A stretch of 64,000 bases of DNA, from the NCBI GenBank assembly GCA_021613335.1, contig JAJTWR010000299.1, positions 2,284,001 to 2,348,000 of the forward strand. Reading direction: 5' to 3'. Under the pieces are notes generated by a model. The model saw only the letters and a program-made list of their open reading frames with translations, was not told the DNA's origin and searched no databases. Origin of the DNA: Whitmania pigra. Taxonomy: Eukaryota > Annelida > Clitellata > Hirudinida > Haemopidae. Position numbers and translations under genes: made by a program. This document shows, piece after piece, positions 55,812 to 64,000 of this stretch (position 1 is its first letter; every line of letters begins with the position of its first letter).

Positions 55812-56110
55812 CTGTTTGAAGTTGTTTGTCATTGTTTCGGTCGTGATTGTTGCTTGAATATTTCCTGTTGAAACGCTTTGAAGGAGATGTTCAATGTCAA
55901 ACATCCAGAGGTCATGTTATTGTACCTTTTACAATGTTGTTTGGCTTTAATAGCAAAGTATTTCATGCATGAAAATAATTACGACGAAGGTTAATCTTGT
56001 CAAATAAGAATAACATGGCCATGACGAGTGTTTGCTAAAGATATTAAACTTTTAGAAAAAAGTTAAAATTTCACCACAAATCAAGATATTGATAGCAATG
56101 TTAATGGTGA

Positions 56111-56171
56111 CGATTGTTGTGCCGTAATATAATTTCGAAATATATTAATACTTAATCACGGCACAACAACG
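56111..56171. repeat. imperfect inverted repeat
   Basis: Left arm CGATTGTTGTGCCGTAA (56111-56127) and right arm (56155-56171) share an 11-bp perfect core TGTTGTGCCGT/ACGGCACAACA with a few flanking matches, around an AT-rich loop of about 27 nt. It could be a small MITE or a hairpin. Confidence 0.65.
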
Positions 56172-56841
56172 ATGGTGATGATGATCGTCTATAAGAGCGT
56201 TAAACGTTTCAAAAAAGCTCAATGTGAGCTTTTCTCCTTTGCAGTTATCAGATGTTTATCATTAACATAATATGTTTGAATTGGATTGTACTGTTCAATT
56301 AGGTACTTGAATTGCCGTAAAAGATTGTAATAATAATGCATCTAGAATAATAGAAAATGGATTGCGGAAGTCTGATGATATCAATCAATTCCACAATAGT
56401 TCGGAAGAAACTTTCCCAGCTTTATAAATTACAAAGCGGGAGACCAGAAGGTCAGTTGCCTTTGGCGCGAAATTTTTGTTTGATTACAAAAATATAAAAT
56501 TGTGAACCTGTAGATGAAGTAAATAGGTAAATTAAACTTTGTTAACCTTTTAAAAAAATATAGCCTATACTGCCCAGTGCTTATGTTGTAAGTTGTTATA
56601 TTATTTATTTGTGTAATGATTGTGAACAATGTTTTAAATTGCCGAGGTAGCCATGGGCGCTCAAACCCCGCCGTAAACCAGGATTAAAGGTAAATATTTT
56701 CATAGACCACATAATCGACCAGTGATTTGTCAGCTATTTTCATAAGTTTATATTTTGCTTAAAGAATTATAAATTAATAGATGTAACAATTTTAGTGACA
56801 ACTAAGTATGACTACTTGTTGTTGCGAATGCAGAGAGGCAT

Positions 56842-56946
56842 GGACGTAATTTGTGGGGCTAGCATTTAGGCCAGAATAAAAAACGGTCATCTCTAATATT
56901 TGTGCAAGGATTTGTCCCCCGGAAAAAGCTGAAATGACGTCGCTGC
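56842..56946 (+). repeat. GACGTCAT MITE family copy
   Basis: It starts TGGACGTAATTTGTGGGG and ends GGAAAAAGCTGAAATGACGT followed by CG. It has an internal deletion relative to 34539-34733. Confidence 0.65.
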
Positions 56947-57678
56947 AGTTATAATTACCTCTAATCCGAAATCAACTCAAACTCTGCGTTCTTCTTTTAT
57001 AATATTATCTCTCTAGCTTTCAACGTAATTGTTAAATATTATTATTAAAACTAACTAGCCATTTCAATAAATAAAAGAACATATTGAAAATATGCGGCAT
57101 ACCATTTTCTAATTAAACTGTGAATCACCTGAATCATTGGGTGCTGCCGGATGCATTGAGAGGTCGGTGAGGCAGCGATTGGTTAATGTTATAATTGTAA
57201 CGTAAAAGCAGACACTGAGGAATGAATTGTTTGAGTTTTTAGAGCACATCTATTTTTGAAGGTAATACAAAGAAAGTGTAAGTATGTTAAATGCCTAATA
57301 AATATGCGTTGAAAATATTGTAAAATCAGAGGTGCTTTTTAGTTTCTTTCAGATATTTTGTTACTGCTACATGTGGATATTTAAATAGGCGACTTCAATA
57401 TTAGGTTCTTTTAAATACAAGTTAAATATTAGTTAAAGTTGGCAAGATGTGCATCAACTTTTACTGATTTAATAGTCTAAATTTATACTGAGGGCCTGCA
57501 TATGGAATTAATAATAGAATTAACTATTAGTTCTATCTAGTTCTAATAAAAATTAAATATTTTATGGAATAAATACATTTTTGTTTATATAATAGATACT
57601 TATACACTTGGAGATAGGGTGTTAACTTAAAATCTGACAAATTGCACATAATCTTAGGTCATTAAGTTAAGAACTGAA

Positions 57679-60313
57679 ATGCAGCCTGGATTCAAGGTTG
57701 TCAATTTGCCTAACAGTGTTTGGAAAGTTCCAGAATATTACAGCAATTTGTCGTATTTGGGATCTGGTGCATTTGGTCAAGTTTGGTTTGTAAAAATACT
57801 GGGCTATCTTTTCCAAACAGCTTAACCTTAAATTATATTCCTTAAAAAGTTCTGCCCATGATGACAGACGAGATCTAACAGTGGCTATAAAAAAGATCAA
57901 AGAACCTTTCTTGACAACTGACCATGCAAAGAGAGTTTACCGAGAAGTCAAACTTCTGAGACACATGAACCACGACAATGTTTACCATTAATTTGTTCTA
58001 ATATTTTGTTTAAATTGCTTAATTCATTATTCAAATTGTCTAGGTAATCCAATTGATAGATTTGTTCAGTCCTGCTGGTCGTATTGAAGATTTCAATGAA
58101 ATGTTGGTCTTATTATTTGCATATGAATAAAGGTGTGCAAAATATAAAACTTTAAAAGGCTAGCTGGAAAATGTAGAGGATTGTTTCAATTTTTATATTG
58201 GTTTAAGAGAAGATTTATTAGCATATTAAAATTGATACTTTGTGCATGGTGATGATGCACTGTTAATATTGACCACCAGAAGCAGATCTAGAACACTTTG
58301 GGGATGTGCACAGAACTAGTGGAATGTTTAGGGGCAACACCTTGACCCATAAATCCACCAATGTTAACAAAAAAAATAATTAATGGCATAATTGTTTAAA
58401 TTGCATCATTTACAGATATATGGTGTCAATATTGATGGACAGAGATCTGAGGAAGCTGTTGGATAGATATCAGTTGAGCGACACACAAACAAAACTTGTA
58501 CTCTACCAGATACTGAGAGCTCTGAAGGTTATTTCATGATCTGCAAATATTGTTATTTTTACATATAATGCATTATTTCATCTAATAAATATTTTTGTTT
58601 TTTTCAGTACTTGCATTCCGGAGGGATTATGCATAGAGTAGGATTCATATCCGTTTTAAAACCAATATAGCTCTTCAGGAGTTTGCATTAAAAAATAACC
58701 ATTGCTTTCAAGGATTTAAAGCCAAGCAACATTGCCATCAATGACAACTTTGAAATCAAGGTATTTGGATATGGATGTCCTTTATGAAAATATAACAAAT
58801 TTACAGCATTTTGTAATACTTGAGTGAATCACCATCACAACTGATATGGAAATGAACAAGATCATGTGAAAATGATTGCATAAGAATGATTTGAAATTTA
58901 TTTCTATCAAGTATTTATTTTAATTACGTCACTTTAATGTTAACAAGATTTATCAGTTTGCATGACTATTATCATAATTTTTGGAGTTTGAATCTCATGC
59001 TTATGAATTTCTTCTTACCAGATTCTTGACTTTGGTCTCTCAAGGCAGGTTCACGCTAAGGAGAATATTGACCTGACACCATATGTTGTTGCAAGGTCTT
59101 ACAGGGCACCAGAGATTCTATTTAACTGGATGCACTATCAATCCAATGGTTTGCAAAATCTCTTATTATAATGAACAAACCCTGCTCTGCATAATTCATG
59201 TCAATGTAACAAGATTGAAGTAATAATATTTTATACCTTTAAATCTGTGCAACTCAATTGTGCATAGTGAGCTTTTTATTTATGCTACTGAAACCATGGT
59301 GACTAAAGTAACTGCTCACTGGTTATAACAAGAACAACTAAAGGCAGTAACTTTCATTTCCCAGTTGACATATGGTCCACTGGATGCATCTTTGCAGAAC
59401 TTCTTACCAACCGAGTTCTTTTCAAAAGCGATGATAGTGAGAAAATCAATTCCTTTGCATGAATCAATATTATTATTACCATCACCACCATCATCATCGT
59501 CGTCATCATTATTATTGTTATTACTATCAAATTCCTAAATTCCTATGTTTTATTGGAAATTTTAATGTTTCTTGTTGATGGCCTGATTCAAATCATACGA
59601 GCCAAACTTTAAATTTAAATATCAGGTATTCAACACATCAATTGCATATTTCAACTCCTTGGAACACCAAGCAAAGAGCTGTTGGACAAAATGACAAGCA
59701 AAGATTTAAGTTTTTAATATTTTTAGTCAATAGAATATGTTCTATTGTGTCGTTGTTGTCTTACACTACAGATGCTTCCCTACAAGAAGCCAATTGAAAA
59801 TTTGTTTTCTCTATTTTAACGTTGTAATTAAGAAAGTGTCATTTGTATGAAAGTAGCTCCCTTGCCGATGATGCATTATCATTCCTAACATTACAGGCTC
59901 AATTGTACATATGCCAACTCCCAAAAATGAACAGAAAAAACTTTGCAAGTGTCTTTCCAAGAGCTGATACGACCGGTTGGTCCATTCTTCCATTTTGCTT
60001 TGAAAAAATTAATTTTCTGATCATTACAGTTTGCTGGTAATCACTTTCAATTGGAAAATTAGTTTTGGAATTTTAAATATTAGCTCTGGACCTTCTCGAG
60101 AAAATGTTTGATTTGGATCCTGACACAAGAATTTCTGCATGCAAAAGTTTGAGTCACCCTTACATAAAACATCTCTCAGATCCAAGCGATGAACCAGAAC
60201 TTCAGCCTCAGGATTCTTCATTCGAGAATGAATCTCGAGACATTGCAGGATGGAAGCGTGAGTCGACTATAAATCAACAAAATAATTTACACGCTAGTGG
60301 GGCCTTTTTTTGA
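57679..60313 (+). CDS. MAPK14: p38-type MAP kinase with a TPY activation motif (11 exons)
   Basis: This is a stress-type MAP kinase. Exons 57679-57785, 57850-57979, 58044-58102, 58416-58527, 58608-58637, 58713-58760, 59022-59148, 59365-59436, 59626-59703, 59895-59975 and 60084-60313 give 1074 nt and 357 aa (human p38 alpha 360). Kinase signatures are the Gly loop GSGAFGQV, the VAIKK lysine, catalytic HRDLKPSN (split by an intron after HR), DFG, and APE. p38-specific segments are [40 protein letters not shown] and the tail [16 protein letters not shown]. The activation motif is TPY ([15 protein letters not shown]), as in JNK, rather than the usual p38 TGY. The gatekeeper position (YMVSILM) appears to be Ser. 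One intron (59704-59894) fits only as AT-AC; see findings. MAPK14 is used in the orthologue-group sense; alpha to delta cannot be told apart. Confidence 0.9.
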
Positions 60314-60936
60314 AGCTTCAAAGTTGTAATGCCTGAACTGACACAAATACCAATACGTAATATAAAAATGCAGATCGATATTTAGAGAGAGCTCAGAGTT
60401 ACTAGTTTTCCTTTAAATAATTTTTCAGGAAAACTATTTTAAATCAACACAAATTGAGAAAAACTAGACAAACCACACTCAAATTTGTTCTCTTTATGAG
60501 GCTCATCCCAATGCACGTGTAAAAGACAGCGCTTTGAACATGTTTATGCACAATATGTCTTCCAACTACTAATTACATGGATTATAAAGCAAAGACAGAT
60601 CAAATTGTAGATTCAACTTCCTTTGATGAATTTCAGGACTTTTGTTTGAGGAAGTGAGAAACACATGATAGAAGGGACTCAACAGAATTTTGCATTGATG
60701 ATTTATGAACTGACATGATGCACAGTTCTGAAGAAGCCTTGTCATCTGTTGCATAGCAATGTTTGTTAGTGTTTTATAAGCATTAGTAATGCAATTGTTG
60801 AAACTGCTCAGAAATTTAGATGTTTGGTTGGATCTCTATGATTTTAAACAATAGACACTTTGTGAACACAATTGCTTAGATAATTGTATCTCATTTTATT
60901 GAAAAATACCCATTGCAAACAATGCCAATGTTTCCT
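60314..60936. other. shared 3' region of the convergent p38-type kinase and PTCD3
   Basis: No further gene is recognised. AATAAA on the minus strand (plus 60895-60900) suits PTCD3. No clear signal was found for the kinase. Confidence 0.5.
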
Positions 60937-63900
60937 CTATAAAAGACTTTTCAATGAACCCCTGAAAATAATGGAATATTTTGCACTTGTTCCATGACAT
61001 TGTTGAGGCATTAAATCATTCAGCAAATGTTCAAGAACTCACTTTTGCTCTGTTGTGAGAGTCATTGCAGAAAATGCTTCTTCCAACAACTCCTCAGCAG
61101 AAAAATAACCATATGATGTAATCAATTCAAGAACCTCCTAAAGCACAAACATACAAACACATACTTATTGTGAGACTAAGCTAGTTTTGAATACACAAAC
61201 TCACGTGAGTCATTTCATAATCATTCCTCTGAATGTAAGCCTGACAAAGCCTATGAAGGGATTCCTCACTGAAGGATATGACAAATTCAATGCAAGCTTA
61301 AGTGACCTTCATCAACAAAAATTTTTTTTTCAAAATTTACCTTGGAAGAGATGTATTTACAAGTTCACTCTGCTGCCACACTTTCACAAGATCTCTAGAA
61401 ATTAATAGCTCATATTAATTACAGTTGAATTGCATTTTTAATTGAAAATCATTTGAAACTCTACCGGCACTTATCAAGATTGTTCGAATTGAGATGAACT
61501 GTAATCATGCTGCTCAGCATTGGTCCGGTTAGTCTTAAGAAACAAAAATTATTACAATATCTTATAAATTCCTCAACCCAATCAAATATAAAACAACAAG
61601 GCAAACTCAGTTAAATAAATGTAAACGTACTCAATAGCCTTTCCTATTGTCTTTCCATCAATGTGTTGCTTCAAGACATCATCCACAATTTTGCTAAGTG
61701 ACTGCTGAAGCTATGCATGTAGCGTATGTCAGCATATTGATGGGATCATGTGCAAATGAATGTGCAGCTTATAAATTACCTTAGCATCTTCCTCAACACT
61801 CGACATGATCCTGAGAATCTTTTCCAAGAGATCAGGGCGTTTTGAGAACCTCAGTGAAACCAAGTCTGAAGCAAAGTCATTGGCAATTCAACAGATATTA
61901 TTACACTACCACTTACATTACTTAAATCCCAGCTCACCTGACCAAATTTTGGGTAAACATTCGTAAGAAGCAAAGTCTTCAATTGCATTTAACATAACAT
62001 CAAAAACTTTGTATGTTGGCGAGTATTGCTAAAAAACAACAAACTTCCTACATAAAATATCAACATTGACATATTTAAGAGTTGACCCAATTGCATAATT
62101 TTTCTTTACGAAATAACTACTTAATAAAAAAGAAAATATTTCAAAAAGAGTTTAACAAGATCCCAATATCTGCAATGATGACCAATGCAATAGTGTTAAT
62201 TGTGGCACAAACATAGAAATGAACAAATAAACTCACGTGTGGTGTAAGTCTTAGATATTCAGAATAAAAGTTTTCAAAGCTGTCTAAACGCCCAATCGTA
62301 ACCAAATAATTTGAGCTGCAAGAGTTCATTATGTAAGTCAGCTACTTATGTTTAAGTTGATATTAGAACTCAATATTTAAGTATTACTCAATAAATAGCT
62401 TAACTCATTACCAAATAATTATTTTCTTGATTCTTAATCTTATGTTTAAATAAAAAATAAATCACAACATACTAATAGCTAGTGACTTTAGAGCTGTTGC
62501 CAAGAAGATTCTCAAGTCCATTATCCTTGATGATTTTGTTGGTCATATGAGCCAGTTTAAGACTCCTCAAATTTCTATAGCACTGCATAAATTAAATAAC
62601 CGTGAATGAAAGACATTCTGAATGGCCGTGAATAACATCAACAACTAACTATTTCCATGGCTGTGACAAAAAATTCAACTGCAATAAAAATAGCAAGACA
62701 TTAATTAAAGACATAAACCATTGGTATAACTTGCAATCATTACGATCAGTAGGCTCCTGGACGGTGATGTTTGTTTCACTAAGTATTGCCAGGATAGTCT
62801 CTAGAACATTGCTTTTGACACCTGAAATTAAAATAGCAATTACTTTGGATTTCTAAGCCTCAAAGTGTTACAAGATGCAAATTAAACAAACGAGTGTTGG
62901 AATAATATGTCCTCAGGACGTTTAACCAAGTTGTCAGGCTGGGTTCTGAAAAATAATCAAACTTGTGTTATTCTCAAATGTCAAATGCTCTTTTGTAACA
63001 TCTACTACTTATTGAATACACTTTGTAACAGAATAACAGGTTTCTTGCTTGTTAACATTAGCAGGTCAAATGAAAAATAAATTTTACGCACCAATTCCAC
63101 ATTTATTCATCTCAGCCAAAATGTTTTTCGCGAGGTCTCGAGAATTCTGTAAGTCATATTCGTTCTTTGCGATGACACCCAGAACCTCATTAAATGTTTT
63201 GGTATTGGGTGCAACCTTGTTCAAACCCATGGTTCTCAAAATGTCCTAGAAATATGGTATAAATCTCATGAGTGACAGTATATTTTTTTCATTAATTTGT
63301 TACTGAAATGCAAAACTATTTTGAGATCAACAAATATTTGTTATCAGGTGACTAACAAGAGCAGAATTGAAAGATTCATCAGCATTCATGCCAAGATGGT
63401 TGATGCAGGAAATAACTGCATTATATGTGGACACATCGACTGGAAATATAGAAAAAAGATGCAGAATGGTAACAAAATTGGTTCATATTAAGCCAAAAAC
63501 TCACAGTTGACCTTGTTTTGCAACTCCTTTAGGTATTGCTCATAAGCGAGATCATAGGCTGAGAACTTCAGTAAACATTTGCATTTTAATGACATAAAAA
63601 AAAGGCTTAATTATGTAAGTCTGACTCCACAAACAAATGGCGAAATAATATTTGTGAATAACTGATAATCATAATAATCAAATTGACAACCTTGACCATT
63701 CCTTTAATGTAGCTACAAACATTTCTATGACTAGGATTGTCCATATCTTTAAACAAGCTGTCTGCAGGACCATCAACTCTGAATGAAATTGAAAAGATAT
63801 CATTCAGGCCATAATATTTACATAAAGTAGTTGTAAATGTGAAGCATTATTAATACTCACAAGTAAAAATAACGTAATAAATATTTATAAGAATTAATAC

Positions 63901-63988
63901 GATCGCATGATATCCTCACTTCCACTTCCTGCGGAAATTGTTATTTCCGGCAACACTCGACAAATTTTCATCTCCGAAATCTTCTTTC
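60937..63988 (-). CDS. PTCD3: PTCD3 / mitoribosomal protein mS39, 3' part (18 exons)
   Basis: This pentatricopeptide-repeat protein belongs to the mitochondrial small ribosomal subunit. Minus-strand exons: 63988-63920, 63778-63691, 63565-63505, 63439-63357, 63245-63092, 62945-62892, 62821-62744, 62678-62650, 62582-62473, 62315-62237, 62028-61938, 61865-61780, 61710-61631, 61533-61465, 61394-61341, 61268-61205, 61137-61043 and 60961-60937. They give about 456 aa; the N-terminus lies right of the window. PPR units are visible: NVCSYIKGMVK then YDLAYEQYLKELQNK; FDVSTYNAVISCINHLGM; and NKVAPNTKTFNEVLGVIAKN then ILAEMNKCGIEPSLTTW. The later part follows the PTCD3 order, including YECLPKIWSDLVSLRFSKRP, DLLEKILRIMSS, and a final TTEQKGSLKSLL. 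It is convergent with the p38-type gene. The poly(A) AATAAA is at plus 60895-60900. Confidence 0.9.
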
Positions 63989-64000
63989 CTAACAATACAA

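Larger units (their letters stand above)
55812..57678. other. intergenic DNA between CBX and the p38-type kinase
   Basis: No gene is recognised. It holds an inverted repeat at 56111-56171 and a MITE-family copy at 56842-56946. An ATTAAA near 56043 could serve as the CBX poly(A) signal. Confidence 0.5.

Noticed and set aside
59843..60040. A frame extending the kinase exon upstream through [15 protein letters not shown].
   Set aside because: Joining it requires a donor inside the conserved ELLDKM segment and inserts about five extra residues relative to p38. The AT-AC model fits the family length better.

Overview
This is AT-rich nuclear DNA from an invertebrate animal. The genes are intron-rich with short GT-AG introns, and their proteins are animal-specific: a netrin, an NKX6-type homeobox protein, a Polycomb CBX protein, FADD and a p38-type MAP kinase. 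The sequence alone does not fix the phylum, so I do not name one. No bacterial features (operons, ribosome binding sites, CRISPR) are present.

Layout, left to right. 460-5583 (+): 3' part of a CCDC180-like coiled-coil gene. 6130-6602: retrotransposon remnant. 8121-9666 (+): short NKX6-type homeobox gene. 10186-15724 (+): kynurenine 3-monooxygenase. 18405-19685 (+): TOMM20. 19781-21045: internally deleted hAT element. 22106-22819 (+): small secreted Kunitz-like protein. 22990-25050: repeat-rich DNA with a long (AAT)n block. 25231-31497 (+): netrin. 34960-35815: second retrotransposon remnant. 36230-36843 (-) and 37402-39415 (+): divergent FADD and WDR55. 39993-42998 (+) and 44488-46397 (-): convergent MEMO1 and IMPA1, with a complete non-autonomous hAT element between them. 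48784-55811 (+): Polycomb CBX gene whose 5.9-kb third intron holds several transposons. 57679-60313 (+) and 60937-63988 (-): convergent p38-type kinase and PTCD3, the latter running off the right edge.

Exon models were built by hand from GT/AG sites, codon phase and similarity to remembered family members. In every complete gene the exon lengths sum to a multiple of three with an open frame. The neighbours form no shared pathway. This is ordinary gene-dense animal DNA, and I found no clustered novel system.

The points most worth a second look are: a p38-type kinase with a JNK-like TPY activation motif, one of whose introns fits only as AT-AC; a minimal NKX6 without the usual repressor motif; a tandem duplication in MEMO1 that copies a splice acceptor and exon start; three hAT insertions with exact 8-bp target duplications; and recurrent tRNA-derived SINE and MITE families.
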